A stretch of DNA of 64,000 nt from Pseudomonas orientalis (GCF_001439815.1 NZ_JYLM01000003.1:558001-622000); one strand, 5' to 3'; shown: positions 27,832 to 38,651, counted from the first letter of the stretch. The notes: generated by a model from the sequence alone, not told the origin. Numbers and translations are program-made.

Positions 27832-28887
27832 TCAGCCTTCTGATGAAGCATTACCGCCAGGGGTCACGTCCCCAACACGCTTTTCCAGCTGTTTGAGACG
27901 TCGAGCCATGTCGTCGAGCTGCCTCAGACGCGCCGCACTCTTGCGCCATTCAGCCGCAGGCTGCATGGCGGTACCGGATGAGTAAGCCCCTGGCTCGGTA
28001 ATCGAGTGAGTGACCATGGTCATGCCGGTGATGAAGACGTTGTCGCAAATATCGATATGCCCCACCAGCCCCACGCCACCGGCAAGCATGCAATGCTTGC
28101 CGATTTTAGTGCTGCCGGAAATCCCCACGCAGGCCGCCATGGCGGTGTGGTCGCCAATCTGCACGTTGTGGGCGATCTGGATCTGGTTGTCGAGCTTCAC
28201 GCCATTGCCGATCACGGTGTCGGCCAAGGCCCCGCGGTCGACCGCGGTGTTGACACCGATTTCCACGTCGTCGCCGATCAAAACGCCGCCAACCTGGGCG
28301 ATCTTGTGCCAGACACCTTTGGCGTTGGCAAAGCCGAAGCCTTCACCACCGATCACCGCACCCGACTGAATCACCACCCGCTGCCCGATACGCACATCGT
28401 GATAAAGGGTAACGCGGGGCGCCAGCCAGCCATCGGCGCCGATTTCGCAGCGCGCACCAATAAAGCAATGCGCGCCTACGGTGACGCCGGCGCCAATACG
28501 CGCGCCACTCTCGATCACCGCGAAGGCGCCAATGCTGGCCGCGGGATCGACCTGGGCATCCTGTGCGATCACCGCGGACGGGTGAATACCGCCAGCGGCC
28601 TTCGGCTTGGGATCGAACAGGTGCGATGCTTTCGCGTAGCACAGGTAGGGGTCGTCCACCACCAGCGCATCCCCAACAAACCCTTCGGCGTCAGCGGCCT
28701 TCAGCAACACGGCTGCGGCTTGGCAATCGACCAGGTATTTACGGTATTGAGGGTTTGCGAGGAAGCTCAACTGAGCTGGGCCAGCCTCCTGCAAGGTGGC
28801 TAGCCCAGTGATTTCCTTCTCCTTGGAGCCACGCAAGGTGGCCCCCAGGAACTCGGCCAACTCGCCGAGCTTGATAGTCGCGGTCAT
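27832..28887 (-). CDS. lpxD: UDP-3-O-(3-hydroxyacyl)glucosamine N-acyltransferase
   Basis: LpxD adds the second hydroxyacyl chain in lipid A synthesis. The 351-residue protein has an N-terminal uridine-binding domain (about 1-100), a hexapeptide left-handed beta-helix (about 105-300) containing the catalytic histidine in [11 protein letters not shown], and a C-terminal coiled helix. It follows skp by three bases. Confidence 0.97.
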   Translation of the reverse strand: MTATIKLGELAEFLGATLRGSKEKEITGLATLQEAGPAQLSFLANPQYRKYLVDCQAAAVLLKAADAEGFVGDALVVDDPYLCYAKASHLFDPKPKAAGGIHPSAVIAQDAQVDPAASIGAFAVIESGARIGAGVTVGAHCFIGARCEIGADGWLAPRVTLYHDVRIGQRVVIQSGAVIGGEGFGFANAKGVWHKIAQVGGVLIGDDVEIGVNTAVDRGALADTVIGNGVKLDNQIQIAHNVQIGDHTAMAACVGISGSTKIGKHCMLAGGVGLVGHIDICDNVFITGMTMVTHSITEPGAYSSGTAMQPAAEWRKSAARLRQLDDMARRLKQLEKRVGDVTPGGNASSEG

Positions 28888-28890
28888 GGT

Positions 28891-29394
28891 TTACTTCAGC
28901 TGATTCATGCGCTCGATCACCTGGCGGGTGATGTCGTATTGAGGCTTGACGTCAATCACGGCGCCGCGCTCGAACACCAGGTCAAAGGCACCCTTCTTGA
29001 TGACTTCTTCCACAGCGCTGTCCAGCTTGGGCTTGAGCTGCTTGAGCATTTCGCGGTCGGCAACGGCCTTGGCTTCGTTCAGCTCCTTGGACTGGAACTG
29101 GTAGTCACGGGCCTTTTGCTTGAATTCAAGCTCCAGACGCTCGCGCTCGCCTTGCTGCATTTTGTCGCCACCGGCAACCAGACGGTCCTGGATGCCCTTG
29201 GCGCTGCTTTCCAGGGTCTTGAGCTTGGTCAGTTGCGGACCGAATTTCTTCTCGGCATCCACGGCGTATCGCTTGGCCGCGTCAGATTCCAGCAGGGCCA
29301 TCTGATAGTTCAGCACGGCGATTTTCATTTCGGCGAAGGCCGGGGTGGTTACCAGCACAGTGGCCAGCAGAACCAATTGAGTCAACTTACGCAC
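28891..29394 (-). CDS. skp: periplasmic chaperone Skp/OmpH
   Basis: Skp binds unfolded outer-membrane proteins in the periplasm and delivers them to the BAM complex. The 167-residue precursor has a Sec signal peptide ending TTPAFA (cleavage near residue 21), followed by a long, charged helical region (about 40-125) that forms the tentacles. Its position between bamA and lpxD is conserved in gammaproteobacteria. Confidence 0.96.
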   Translation of the reverse strand: MRKLTQLVLLATVLVTTPAFAEMKIAVLNYQMALLESDAAKRYAVDAEKKFGPQLTKLKTLESSAKGIQDRLVAGGDKMQQGERERLELEFKQKARDYQFQSKELNEAKAVADREMLKQLKPKLDSAVEEVIKKGAFDLVFERGAVIDVKPQYDITRQVIERMNQLK

Positions 29395-29439
29395 GATGTA
29401 CTCCTACAGAATCCGTTGTCGTTATCTTAGGTCAGACGC

Positions 29440-31827
29440 TTAGAACGTCTGGCCAAGGGAGAATTGGAAAATCTGGGTTTCAGCGTTATCCGGTTTCTTG
29501 ATCGGCATGGCCAGAGCGAAGCTCAACGGGCCCAGCGCGGTCACCCAGGTCACACCCACACCCACGGAGCTCGCCAGATTGCTGAGGCTCACGTCGTTGC
29601 ACTGGGTGTTGGACTTCGCGCCACTCGGGTTGGTGATCTGGTCGCACTTGGAGTCGAACACGTTACCCACGTCCCAGAAGACCGAAGTGCGAAGGGAACG
29701 CTGATCTTTCACGAATGGCAGCGGGAACAGGATTTCCGCACCACCCTGGATCAGAACGTTGCCACCGAACGGAAGCGGGTCGTTGTCCGAGTCCACTTGC
29801 GTGCCCTGGTTACCCGTAAATGCCTGGCCACGGCTCGGCGTACCACGAGGACCCAAGGTGCTGTCCTTGAAGCCACGTACCGAGTTGAAACCACCCGCAT
29901 AGTAGTTTTCATAGAACGGCAAACCATTGGTCGAACCATAACCGTCGCCATAGCCCAGCTCGGTGTGCAGGCGCATGGTGTAGTTGTCGCTCAACGGCTG
30001 GAACAACTGGCCGCGATAATCGAGCTTGAAGAACGACAGGTCGCTGCCCGGCGTGGTGACTTCCGCAGTCAGGCTCTGGGAATGGCCGCGGGTTGCCAGT
30101 ACGCCTTTGTTCAGGGTCGACTCGGACCAGCCGGCAGACGCCTTGAAGTTCAGGAACTTGTCGCCTTCACGACGGGTGAAGTCGAAAATTTCATCCACGG
30201 TGTAGACACCGGTCTTGATTTCATCCTGCTGCGCGGTCAGGCCGAAGGTGAGACGCGAGGTCTCGCTGATCGGGTAACCCACGTTGACACCGGCGCCGAG
30301 GCTGTCGATTGCATAGCTTGCAACGTCAACGTCGAGGTCTTTGTAGTCGGTGGTGCGATAGAAGGCGTTGTAGCCCAGGCTCACACCGTCTGCAGTCCAG
30401 TAGGGGTCGGTGTAGCCGAAATTGTATCGGCTCTGGTATTCGCTTCGGGTCAGGCCGATGGACACACGGTTACCGGTACCGAGGAAGTTGTTCTGGGTAA
30501 TGGAACCACCCAGGATCAAACCGGCGCTCTGCGCGAAACCGACGCTGGCGGTGATCGAGCCCGAGGCTTGTTCTTCAACGGCGTAGTTCACGTCGACCTG
30601 GTCATCCACACCCGGTACGGCCGGGGTTTCGACGTTGACTTCCTTGAAGAAGCCCAGGCGCTCAAGACGGGTCTTGGATTGGTCGATCAAGTAAGTCGAC
30701 GCCCAACCGCCTTCCATCTGGCGCATTTCCCGACGCAGCACTTCGTCCGAGGACTTGGTATTGCCACGGAAGTTGATGCGGTTGACGTAGGCACGCTTGC
30801 CCGGATCGACGACGAACGTGATGTCCACGGTGTGGTCTTCATCGTTCGGGGTCGGCACGCCGTTGACGTTGGCGAAGGTATAGCCTTCGTTGCCCAGGCG
30901 ACGGGTGATCAGCTCGGAGGTGGTGGTCATCAGCTTGCGCGAGAACACCTGGTCCTTCTGGACCAGCAGCAGGGACTTGACCTGGTCTTCAGGCACTTTC
31001 AAGTCACCGCTGAGCTTGACGTCACGAACCTTGTACTTCTCGCCTTCGTTGACGTTGACAGTGATGTAGACGTGCTTCTTGTCCGGGGTGATGGACACCT
31101 GGGTCGAAGCGATGTCCATATTGATGTAGCCACGGTCCAGGTAGTAAGAGCGCAGGCGCTCCAGGTCACCGGACAGTTTCTCACGGGCGTACTTGTCATC
31201 GTTCTTGAAGAACGACAACCAGTTGGTGGTCTTGAGCTCGAACAGGCCGATCAGGTCTTCATCAGCGAACTTGGTGTTGCCCACCACGTTGATGTGCTGG
31301 ATGGCCGCGACGGTGCCTTCGTTGATGTTGACCTTCAGGCCTACCCGGTTACGCGGCTGCGGGATCACTTCCGTTTCCACGCTCGCCGAGTAGCGGCCTT
31401 GGGCAACATACTGGCGTTGCAGTTCGTTACGCACGCCTTCAAGGGTGGCGCGCTGGAAGATTTCGCCCTCGGCCAGGCCCGACTGCTTCAACCCCTTCAT
31501 CAGGTCTTCAGTGGAGATGGCCTTGTTGCCTTCGATCGTGATACTCGCGACGGAAGGCCGCTCGACGACGGTGATGACCAGGACATTGCCTTCACGACCC
31601 AGTTGGATATCTTGAAAGAACCCGGTTTTGAACAGCGCACGAGTGGATTCCACCAGGCGACGATCATCAGCCTGTTCCCCGACGTTCAACGGCAAGGCAC
31701 CAAAGACGCTACCCGCGGAAACCCGCTGGAGGCCGTTGACGCGAATATCGGAGATGGTGAAGGACTCGGCGTGAACTTCGGCGATCATCAATACGGTGAG
31801 AACCGCAGTTAGCAGCAGACGTTTCAT
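29440..31827 (-). CDS. bamA: outer-membrane assembly factor BamA
   Basis: BamA is the core of the beta-barrel assembly machine. The start at 31827 (MKRLLLTAVLTVLM) is preceded by AAAGGAC and gives 795 residues with a signal peptide ending EVHA. Five POTRA domains occupy about 23-420 and a 16-strand barrel the remainder, ending in the aromatic FQFSLGQTF typical of outer-membrane proteins. It is flanked by rseP and skp, as in other proteobacteria. Confidence 0.97.
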   Translation of the reverse strand: MKRLLLTAVLTVLMIAEVHAESFTISDIRVNGLQRVSAGSVFGALPLNVGEQADDRRLVESTRALFKTGFFQDIQLGREGNVLVITVVERPSVASITIEGNKAISTEDLMKGLKQSGLAEGEIFQRATLEGVRNELQRQYVAQGRYSASVETEVIPQPRNRVGLKVNINEGTVAAIQHINVVGNTKFADEDLIGLFELKTTNWLSFFKNDDKYAREKLSGDLERLRSYYLDRGYINMDIASTQVSITPDKKHVYITVNVNEGEKYKVRDVKLSGDLKVPEDQVKSLLLVQKDQVFSRKLMTTTSELITRRLGNEGYTFANVNGVPTPNDEDHTVDITFVVDPGKRAYVNRINFRGNTKSSDEVLRREMRQMEGGWASTYLIDQSKTRLERLGFFKEVNVETPAVPGVDDQVDVNYAVEEQASGSITASVGFAQSAGLILGGSITQNNFLGTGNRVSIGLTRSEYQSRYNFGYTDPYWTADGVSLGYNAFYRTTDYKDLDVDVASYAIDSLGAGVNVGYPISETSRLTFGLTAQQDEIKTGVYTVDEIFDFTRREGDKFLNFKASAGWSESTLNKGVLATRGHSQSLTAEVTTPGSDLSFFKLDYRGQLFQPLSDNYTMRLHTELGYGDGYGSTNGLPFYENYYAGGFNSVRGFKDSTLGPRGTPSRGQAFTGNQGTQVDSDNDPLPFGGNVLIQGGAEILFPLPFVKDQRSLRTSVFWDVGNVFDSKCDQITNPSGAKSNTQCNDVSLSNLASSVGVGVTWVTALGPLSFALAMPIKKPDNAETQIFQFSLGQTF

Positions 31828-31862
31828 GAAGTCCTTTCTTATTCCAACTGGCAATAAACAAA

Positions 31863-31881
31863 CTGCCGCAAAATGCGGCAG
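31863..31881 (-). terminator. small hairpin between rseP and bamA
   Basis: CTGCCGC and GCGGCAG pair across AAAAT; on the minus strand the stem is followed by TTTGTTTATT. This is terminator-like but weak, and probably only attenuates transcription between rseP and bamA. Confidence 0.5.
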
Positions 31882-31901
31882 ATTCGCAATTCAGCGAAGC
31901 G

Positions 31902-33254
31902 TTACAGTCGTCCCAGATCGTTGACCAGAGCTAACAACATCACTCCGACCACCAAACTGATACCGATCTGTATCCCCCAACCCTGCACCCGATCCGACAA
32001 GGGGCGACCACGCACCCACTCGACCAGATAAAACAGCAGATGCCCCCCATCCAATACTGGAATGGGCAGCAAATTCAGAACTCCAAGGCTGATACTCAGA
32101 TAAGCCAGGAAATTCAGGAAATCCGCGACACCCGACTGGGCAGAAGCGCCCGCCACTTTAGCAATGGTTATCGGTCCACTCAAGTTTTTTACCGAGAGCT
32201 CGCCGAACAACATTTTCTTGAGGGATTCGAGGGTCAGCACGCTCATGGTCCAGGTGCGCCTGGCACCCTCGCCAATTGCTGCCAATGGCCCGAAGCTGAC
32301 CTCTCGCACCATCGATGGCGGCCACTCGACACCTTTGACCCCGGCACCCAGGTAACCCCCGGCGGCCTTGGCCTCCCCACGAACCGACAAGGTCACGGGG
32401 ACATCGATTTGAGCACCATCACGCTCAACTTTCAGCACAATTTTGGTATCAGGACGTACACGCACCAGGTCGACCACTTGCTGCCAGTCACCCAGCGCCT
32501 GGCCATCCAGGGCCAACAACCGATCGCCGGTTTTCAGACCTGCGGCCTGGGCCGGACCTTTGGGGTCCAGCTCGGCCAGCACCGGCGGCAACGCCGGACG
32601 CCATGGACGGATGCCCAGGGATTTGATCGGATCCGGCTCGTCAGCACCTTGCAGCCAGCGGTCCAAAGCCAGCTCACGCGGGCTTTCGGCACTGGCGTCC
32701 TGCTCGCGCACCACCACATTGACGGTACCGCTCTCGCCCAGTCGACGCACCAACTGCAAATTGACCGCGCCCCAACCGGTGGTGGGCTCGCCATCAATGG
32801 AAACAATTTCCTGCCCTGCCACCAGCCCGGCCTTGGCCGCAATACTGCCGGACTCGACCGCGCCGATGACCGGGCGCACTTGCTCGCTGCCCATCATGGC
32901 GAGGACCCAGAAAAACACCATCGCCAACAGAAAGTTGGCAATCGGGCCGGCAGCCACGATGGCGATACGCTGACGAACGGTCTTGCGGTTGAAGGACTGG
33001 TCCAACTGATCCGCAGGCACTTCGCCTTCTCGCTCATCGAGCATCTTCACATAGCCACCCAACGGGATGGCTGCGATCACGAACTCAGTGCCACGACGGT
33101 CATGCCAGCGAACCAGCGGCATGCCGAAACCGACGGAAAAGCGCAATACCTTGACGCCGCAACGACGCGCCACCCAGAAGTGGCCGAATTCGTGAAAGGT
33201 AACCAGCACACCCAGAGCAACCAGGGTGCCGACAATCATGTAGAGCGCACTCAT
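31902..33254 (-). CDS. rseP: RIP zinc metalloprotease RseP
   Basis: RseP (MucP in P. aeruginosa) is a site-2 intramembrane protease that cuts the anti-sigma factor RseA/MucA, releasing the envelope-stress sigma factor AlgU. The 450-residue protein has the active site HEFGH in the first membrane helix (residues 21-25), two PDZ domains in the periplasmic part (about 105-330), and the conserved VLDGG motif near the third helix (about 397-401). It lies between dxr and bamA. Confidence 0.97.
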   Translation of the reverse strand: MSALYMIVGTLVALGVLVTFHEFGHFWVARRCGVKVLRFSVGFGMPLVRWHDRRGTEFVIAAIPLGGYVKMLDEREGEVPADQLDQSFNRKTVRQRIAIVAAGPIANFLLAMVFFWVLAMMGSEQVRPVIGAVESGSIAAKAGLVAGQEIVSIDGEPTTGWGAVNLQLVRRLGESGTVNVVVREQDASAESPRELALDRWLQGADEPDPIKSLGIRPWRPALPPVLAELDPKGPAQAAGLKTGDRLLALDGQALGDWQQVVDLVRVRPDTKIVLKVERDGAQIDVPVTLSVRGEAKAAGGYLGAGVKGVEWPPSMVREVSFGPLAAIGEGARRTWTMSVLTLESLKKMLFGELSVKNLSGPITIAKVAGASAQSGVADFLNFLAYLSISLGVLNLLPIPVLDGGHLLFYLVEWVRGRPLSDRVQGWGIQIGISLVVGVMLLALVNDLGRL

Positions 33255-33292
33255 CTAATTTCTCCGCATTTCAATCCGATGCCTGAAGGCGC

Positions 33293-34498
33293 TCACCCGC
33301 CCACAGCCTCACGCGCGTTGCGGTCCAACCATTGCTCGGCCAGGGCCCGGGCCTTGGTATCCGCCTCGAACACTGCCCCCAGATCATCCACAGCCACTAC
33401 CGGCTCAAGATTCAGAACGTCCTCGATGATACTCGCGATCTGCGGAAAGCGGATGCGCCGTTCGAGAAACGCCGCCACGGCCACTTCATTGGCTGCATTA
33501 AGCATGGCTGGCGCGCTGTTACCCGCCTCGGCCGCCTGCCGGGCCAGACGCAGGCACGGGAAGCGCTGCTCGTCCGGCGCCTGGAAATCCAGGCGCGCAA
33601 TTGCAAACAGGTCCAATGGCGCCACACCCGAGTCAATCCGCTCCGGCCAGGCCAACGCGTTGGCGATCGGCGTGCGCATATCGGGGTTGCCCAATTGCGC
33701 CAGTACCGAGCCGTCCACGTAATCGACCAGGGAATGAATCACACTTTGCGGGTGAATCACCACTTCCACCTGATCCGGCCGCGCATCGAACAACCAGCAC
33801 GCCTCGATCAGCTCCAGCCCTTTGTTCATCATGCTTGCCGAATCCACGGAGATTTTGCGCCCCATGGACCAGTTCGGATGCGCGCACGCCTGGTCCGGCG
33901 ACACATGCTCCAGCTCATCCAGCGGAGTTTGCCGGAAGGGGCCACCGGAAGCCGTCAGCAAAATCCGGCGCACGCCCACCTGGCTCAAGCCACGGGCAAA
34001 ATCGGCGGGCATGCATTGGAAGATCGCGTTGTGCTCGCTGTCGAGAGGCAACAGGACCGCCCCGCTCTTGCGCACGGCCTGCATAAAGAGCGCGCCGGAC
34101 ATGACCAGGGCTTCTTTGTTGGCCAGCAGGATTTTTTTGCCCGCGTCGACGGCGGCCAGCGTGGGACGCAAACCTGCCGCCCCGACTATCGCCGCCACTA
34201 CCGTGTCTACTTCGGCATCCGCCGACACCTGGCACAGCCCCTCCTCACCCACCAACACCTGGGTAGCGAGGCCGGCAGCGCGCAGGTCATCCTGCAGGCC
34301 ACGCGCGGCGGCGGCCTGCGGCACCACGGCAAAACGCGGCGAGTGGCGCACGCACAGCGCCAGCAGTTCGCTCATACGCGAGAAGCCGGTCAAGGCAAAC
34401 ACTTGATAACGATCAGGATGACGCGCAATGACATCCAGACTGCTCAGCCCCACCGACCCCGTCGCGCCCAGCACGGTGACCTGTTGCAGGCGACTCAC
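33293..34498 (-). CDS. dxr: 1-deoxy-D-xylulose 5-phosphate reductoisomerase
   Basis: Dxr (IspC) rearranges and reduces deoxyxylulose 5-phosphate to methylerythritol 4-phosphate, the committed step of the MEP pathway. I choose the GTG at 34498, which overlaps the cdsA stop as GTGA and gives 401 residues; an ATG at 34513 would add five residues. The NADPH-binding segment [16 protein letters not shown] and the [10 protein letters not shown] and TASGGPFR substrate and metal segments are intact. Confidence 0.96.
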   Translation of the reverse strand: MSRLQQVTVLGATGSVGLSSLDVIARHPDRYQVFALTGFSRMSELLALCVRHSPRFAVVPQAAAARGLQDDLRAAGLATQVLVGEEGLCQVSADAEVDTVVAAIVGAAGLRPTLAAVDAGKKILLANKEALVMSGALFMQAVRKSGAVLLPLDSEHNAIFQCMPADFARGLSQVGVRRILLTASGGPFRQTPLDELEHVSPDQACAHPNWSMGRKISVDSASMMNKGLELIEACWLFDARPDQVEVVIHPQSVIHSLVDYVDGSVLAQLGNPDMRTPIANALAWPERIDSGVAPLDLFAIARLDFQAPDEQRFPCLRLARQAAEAGNSAPAMLNAANEVAVAAFLERRIRFPQIASIIEDVLNLEPVVAVDDLGAVFEADTKARALAEQWLDRNAREAVGG

Positions 34499-35301
34499 GA
34501 AGCGATCATCCACAGCAACACGGCAAAGATCGGCAACGCAGCGGTAAGGCTATCGATGCGGTCGAGCACGCCACCGTGCCCCGGCAGCAGGTTACTGCTG
34601 TCCTTGATCCCGGCCTGACGCTTGAACATGCTTTCGGTGAGGTCGCCCACCACCGAAATGAATACGACAATGGCGGTCCCCAGCAAGGCCAGCAAAATCT
34701 GCTTCACCGACCAGTCGCGCAGCACACCGACCACCAACGCAATCAGCAGCGTCAGGGCCAGGCCGCCATATACGCCCTCCCAGCTCTTGCCTGGGCTGAC
34801 GGCCGGCGCCAGCTTACGCTTGCCAAAGGCACGACCCGAAAAGTAGGCGCCGATGTCAGCGCCCCAGACCAGCACCATGACGGCCAGGATCAATTCGTTG
34901 CCATTGGGGAAACGCTTGATTTCCACCAGCCCCTGCCAGGCCGGCAGCAGAATCAGCAAGCCGATCACCAGCTTGCACGCCACACTGGACCACTGGCCGC
35001 TGGTACGCGGATAGGTCAGCACCAGAAACGTCGCCGTCGCCCACCACAGTACCGCCGCACCCAGCACCCAGGGCGCGATATCCGGGAGGATGTACATCAG
35101 GAACAGCAACAACGCGACGACCGCGGCGTACGCCATGCGCGGCAACTGATCACTGAACCCCGCCAGACGCGCCCATTCCCAGGCGCCGAGGGTGACGACC
35201 AGGCCGATGAACAGCGCAAAACCGGAACCCTCGAGCAGGAAAAAACCGCACAAGGCAATCGGCAGCAGGATCAGTGCCGTGATGATTCGTTGTTTAAGCA
35301 T
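34495..35301 (-). CDS. cdsA: phosphatidate cytidylyltransferase
   Basis: CdsA makes CDP-diacylglycerol, precursor of all major phospholipids, from CTP and phosphatidic acid. The 268-residue protein is very hydrophobic with about seven to eight membrane segments. The family signature near the C-terminus ([17 protein letters not shown]) is present. It sits between uppS and dxr with overlapping or abutting ends. Confidence 0.96.
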   Translation of the reverse strand: MLKQRIITALILLPIALCGFFLLEGSGFALFIGLVVTLGAWEWARLAGFSDQLPRMAYAAVVALLLFLMYILPDIAPWVLGAAVLWWATATFLVLTYPRTSGQWSSVACKLVIGLLILLPAWQGLVEIKRFPNGNELILAVMVLVWGADIGAYFSGRAFGKRKLAPAVSPGKSWEGVYGGLALTLLIALVVGVLRDWSVKQILLALLGTAIVVFISVVGDLTESMFKRQAGIKDSSNLLPGHGGVLDRIDSLTAALPIFAVLLWMIAS

Positions 35302-36057
35302 TTAAACCCGGGCTCCAGCTTCGATCTGCTCGCTCGTTTTACCGAAGCGACGCTGACGGGAAGCGAAATCGGCCAGCGCATTGCGCATGGCATCGTGTTT
35401 GAAGTCCGGCCAGAACAGGTCGGAGAAATACAACTCGGTATAGGCCAGTTGCCACAGCAGGAAATTGCTGATGCGGTGCTCGCCACCGGTACGGATGCAC
35501 AAGTCCGGCAACGGCAGGTCGCCGGTCACCAGGCAGGTTTGCAACAGTTCGGGCGTAATGTCGTCGGGCCGCAGATGACCGGCCTGCACTTCACGGGCCA
35601 GTCGCTGCGCAGCCTGGGCAATGTCCCACTGACCACCGTAGTTGGCTGCGATCTGCAGCACAAAACGGTTGCTGCCGGCGGTGATAGCCTCGGCTTCACG
35701 CATGGCCGCCTGCAGCTCCGGATGGAACCGCGAGCGATCACCAATGATGCGCAGGCTGATGCCGTTGTCATTGAGGCGCTTGGCCTCGCGACGCAGCGCC
35801 TTGAAGAACAGGTCCATCAAGGCGCTCACCTCTTCGGCTGGCCGCTGCCAGTTCTCACTGGAAAAGGCAAACAGCGTCAGTACTTCGACCTTGGCCTCGG
35901 CACACACTTCGATGACAGCGCGCACCGCATCGACACCCGCTTTATGCCCGGCAACACCCGGCATAAAGCGTTTCTTCGCCCAGCGATTATTCCCGTCCAT
36001 GATGATCGCGACATGGCGCGGCACCACAGAGGGCACAGTCTGCTTGGTCTTTTCCAT
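35302..36057 (-). CDS. uppS: undecaprenyl diphosphate synthase
   Basis: UppS is the cis-prenyltransferase that makes the C55 lipid carrier for peptidoglycan and O-antigen. The 251-residue protein has HVAIIMDGNNRWAKKR with the catalytic D21, and the later RTGGEHRISNFLLWQ segment. Its stop abuts the cdsA start. This links isoprenoid output (dxr) to envelope synthesis in the same transcript. Confidence 0.97.
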   Translation of the reverse strand: MEKTKQTVPSVVPRHVAIIMDGNNRWAKKRFMPGVAGHKAGVDAVRAVIEVCAEAKVEVLTLFAFSSENWQRPAEEVSALMDLFFKALRREAKRLNDNGISLRIIGDRSRFHPELQAAMREAEAITAGSNRFVLQIAANYGGQWDIAQAAQRLAREVQAGHLRPDDITPELLQTCLVTGDLPLPDLCIRTGGEHRISNFLLWQLAYTELYFSDLFWPDFKHDAMRNALADFASRQRRFGKTSEQIEAGARV

Positions 36058-36074
36058 GAAGGCGTCCTGACCCC

Positions 36075-36632
36075 TTATACGGCCATCAGGTCCTTTTCTT
36101 TTTCTTCGGTGGCCTTGGTGATCTGGGCCTCCGCATCCTTGGTCAGCTTATCGATATCGGCAACGGCGCGACGCTCTTCGTCTTCGCTGATTTCCTTGTC
36201 CTTGACCAGCTTCTTCAGATCACCCAAGGCATCGCGGCGGATGTTGCGCACGGCCACGCGCGCATCTTCAGCCGCGCTGCGCGCCTGCTTGGTGAAGCCC
36301 TTGCGGGTTTCTTCGGTCAGGGCAGGCATGGAAATCAGCAGCAACTCGCCCAGGTTGGTCGGGTTGAGGTTCAAGCCGGCGCTCTGGATGGCCTTGTCGA
36401 CAGCGCCGAGCATGTTGCGCTCGAAAGCCACGACTTGCAGGGTGCGCGAGTCTTTTACGGTGATGTTGGCCACCTGGGTGATGGAGGTGTCCGTGCCGTA
36501 GTACGGCACCATCACGCTGCCCAGGATGCTCGGGTGCGCCTTGCCGGTACGGATCTGGCCGAACGCGTGGCTCAGAGACTCCAGGGATTTGTGCATACGC
36601 TCTTGAGCGTCTTTCTTGATTTCGTTGATCAT
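36075..36632 (-). CDS. frr: ribosome recycling factor
   Basis: RRF splits post-termination ribosomes together with EF-G. The 185-residue protein shows the family pattern ([16 protein letters not shown] at the start and a [15 protein letters not shown] helix near the end). It overlaps the pyrH stop by four bases and precedes uppS. Confidence 0.98.
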   Translation of the reverse strand: MINEIKKDAQERMHKSLESLSHAFGQIRTGKAHPSILGSVMVPYYGTDTSITQVANITVKDSRTLQVVAFERNMLGAVDKAIQSAGLNLNPTNLGELLLISMPALTEETRKGFTKQARSAAEDARVAVRNIRRDALGDLKKLVKDKEISEDEERRAVADIDKLTKDAEAQITKATEEKEKDLMAV

Positions 36633-37372
36633 TGTTGGCCTTCCTCGATCAGAGTCCCTTCCGCGCCGCCGTGTACGATATTCAGCAGGGCGCCGGGCTT
36701 GTTCATGTTAAATACGCGCAGCGGCATCTTGTGGTCGCGGCACAGACAGATAGCCGTCAGGTCCATCACACCCAGCTTGCGATCCAGTACTTCATCGTAG
36801 GTCAGATGATCGAACTTCTCGGCATGCGGGTCTTTGAATGGATCTGCAGTGTATACGCCATCCACCTTGGTCGCCTTCAGCACTACGTCAGCATCGATTT
36901 CGATAGCGCGCAGGCACGCGGCCGAATCGGTGGTGAAGAATGGGTTACCGGTGCCTGCGGCGAAGATCACCACTTCCTTGGAATTGAGGTGACGCATGGC
37001 TTTGCGGCGATCGTAGTGATCGGTCACGCCGACCATGGAAATCGCCGACATCACGATGGCCGAGATATTGGCGCGCTCCAGGGCGTCACGCATGGCCAAG
37101 GCGTTCATCACAGTGGCCAGCATGCCCATGTGGTCGCCAGTGACCCGATCCATGCCGGCAGCACTCAGCGCCGCGCCGCGGAACAGGTTGCCGCCGCCGA
37201 TCACCAGGCCCACCTGAACACCGATACCGACCAATTGGCCGACTTCGAGCGCCATGCGGTCAAGCACCTTGGGGTCGATCCCGAACTCTTCCGAGCCCAT
37301 CAGGGCCTCGCCGCTGAGCTTGAGTAGAATGCGTTTATAGCGAGCCTGATAACCACTGCCCTGCTGAGCCAT
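36629..37372 (-). CDS. pyrH: UMP kinase
   Basis: PyrH phosphorylates UMP to UDP and is an allosteric hexamer in bacteria. The start at 37372 ([24 protein letters not shown]) is preceded by AGGAGAG and gives 247 residues. The GGGNLFRG and [12 protein letters not shown] nucleotide-binding segments are intact. It follows tsf and precedes frr. Confidence 0.97.
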   Translation of the reverse strand: MAQQGSGYQARYKRILLKLSGEALMGSEEFGIDPKVLDRMALEVGQLVGIGVQVGLVIGGGNLFRGAALSAAGMDRVTGDHMGMLATVMNALAMRDALERANISAIVMSAISMVGVTDHYDRRKAMRHLNSKEVVIFAAGTGNPFFTTDSAACLRAIEIDADVVLKATKVDGVYTADPFKDPHAEKFDHLTYDEVLDRKLGVMDLTAICLCRDHKMPLRVFNMNKPGALLNIVHGGAEGTLIEEGQQ

Positions 37373-37527
37373 TGCGAATCTCTCCTGCGGCGTATGTTCT
37401 AAAAAATTCTTGGCGAGCCGTTGTCGGCTTGCGTTCACTCTAGCTGGACGCCATCACAGCGCCATCGGAACACGGCTTTGTAAGCCAGTTCCGAGGAGAA
37501 GCCAAATAAAATTAGCCCTCCCATTTG

Positions 37528-37562
37528 AAAAGAGGCTGCGCGCGTGAGCGGGCAGCCTCTTT
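37528..37562 (-). terminator. intrinsic terminator after tsf
   Basis: On the minus strand AAAGAGGCTGC pairs with GCAGCCTCTTTT across a GC-rich loop. The 3' arm ends in TTTT. It separates rpsB-tsf from pyrH. Confidence 0.8.
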
Positions 37563-37584
37563 CGGGCGACAGTTGAAAACTGTC

Positions 37585-38448
37585 TTATTGCTTGGCGGCA
37601 GCCAGCTGGGCAGCAACTTCTTCAGCGAAGTTGTCGACCGGCTTCTCGATGCCTTCGCCTACCTTGAAGTAGGTGAAGGAAACGATTTCAGCACCGGCTT
37701 TCTTGGCCAGTTCGCCGACCTTGATTTCAGGGTTCTTGACGAACGCCTGCTCAACCAGGCTCGCTTCAGCCAGGAACTTGCTGATACGGCCCTTGATCAT
37801 GTTTTCAACGATGTTCTCTGGCTTGCCGGCGATCTTGTCGGCGTTCAGGCTCAGGAACACGGCTTTTTCACGTTCGATTGCATCGGCGGACACTTCCGAA
37901 GGCAGCAGGAACTCAGGGTTGCTGGCCGCTACGTGCATAGCGATGTCTTTGGCCAGCTCAACGGTGCCGCCCTTCAGAACAACGGCTACGCCGATCTTGT
38001 TGCCGTGCAGGTAACCACCAACCACGTCACCTTCAACGCGAACCAGGCGACGGATGTTGACGTTCTCGCCAACCTTGCCGACCAGTACCAGGCGATCGGC
38101 TTCTTGAGCTTCGATCAGCGGAGCGGCGTCAGTCAGTTTGTCGGCAAACGCTTTTTCAACGCTGGCGGCAACAAATGCCTTGAAGTCGTCCTGCAGAGCA
38201 AGGAAGTCGGTCTGGGAGTTCACTTCCAGCAGAACGGCGGATTTGCCGTCTTCTTTCAGAGCGATTGCGCCTTCAGCAGCGACATTGCCTGCTTTCTTGG
38301 CAGCCTTGATGGCGCCGGAAGCACGCATGTCGTCGATGGCTTTTTCGATGTCGCCGCCGGCCTTGGTCAAGGCCTTTTTGCAATCCATCATGCCTTCGCC
38401 GGTACGCTCACGCAGTTCTTTAACCAACGCTGCAGTAATCTCTGCCAT
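37585..38448 (-). CDS. tsf: elongation factor Ts
   Basis: EF-Ts is the nucleotide exchange factor for EF-Tu. The 287-residue protein has the N-terminal UBA-like domain (LVKELRERTGEGMMDCKKAL, about 8-27) and the TDF motif region (SQTDFLALQDDF near 79-90) that contacts EF-Tu. It is downstream of rpsB, separated by 203 bases that include an intrinsic hairpin. Confidence 0.98.
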   Translation of the reverse strand: MAEITAALVKELRERTGEGMMDCKKALTKAGGDIEKAIDDMRASGAIKAAKKAGNVAAEGAIALKEDGKSAVLLEVNSQTDFLALQDDFKAFVAASVEKAFADKLTDAAPLIEAQEADRLVLVGKVGENVNIRRLVRVEGDVVGGYLHGNKIGVAVVLKGGTVELAKDIAMHVAASNPEFLLPSEVSADAIEREKAVFLSLNADKIAGKPENIVENMIKGRISKFLAEASLVEQAFVKNPEIKVGELAKKAGAEIVSFTYFKVGEGIEKPVDNFAEEVAAQLAAAKQ

Positions 38449-38596
38449 TTCAAAATCCTCTTGGATAGGTTTTCAACCATTCCACCCGATCAAACGGGCG
38501 ATCAATTCTTCTCGAATCACCCTTGTAGGCCGCTGCACGTTACAGTCGCTAGGTTGCGCTGCCACAAGTGGGCGCCGACAAATGGTTTTCGAGGTG

Positions 38597-38625
38597 GCAA
38601 AAAGGGGGCCAAGCCCCCTTTTTGC
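38597..38625 (-). terminator. intrinsic attenuator between rpsB and tsf
   Basis: GCAAAAAGGGGGC pairs perfectly with GCCCCCTTTTTGC across a three-base loop, giving a 13-base stem whose 3' arm on the minus strand includes TTTTT. It should reduce read-through and help set the ratio of S2 to EF-Ts. Confidence 0.8.
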
Positions 38626-38651
38626 TTACTGAGTCAACGCCAGGGCGTCAG

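Noticed and set aside
29464..31812. 782-codon open frame on the plus strand opposite bamA
   Set aside because: It is a shadow of bamA. High third-position GC in the real gene keeps the opposite frame open; the translation has no family similarity and no ribosome binding site.
34576..36501. 641-codon open frame opposite cdsA, uppS and frr
   Set aside because: It crosses three core genes in antisense and has no domain or start signal.
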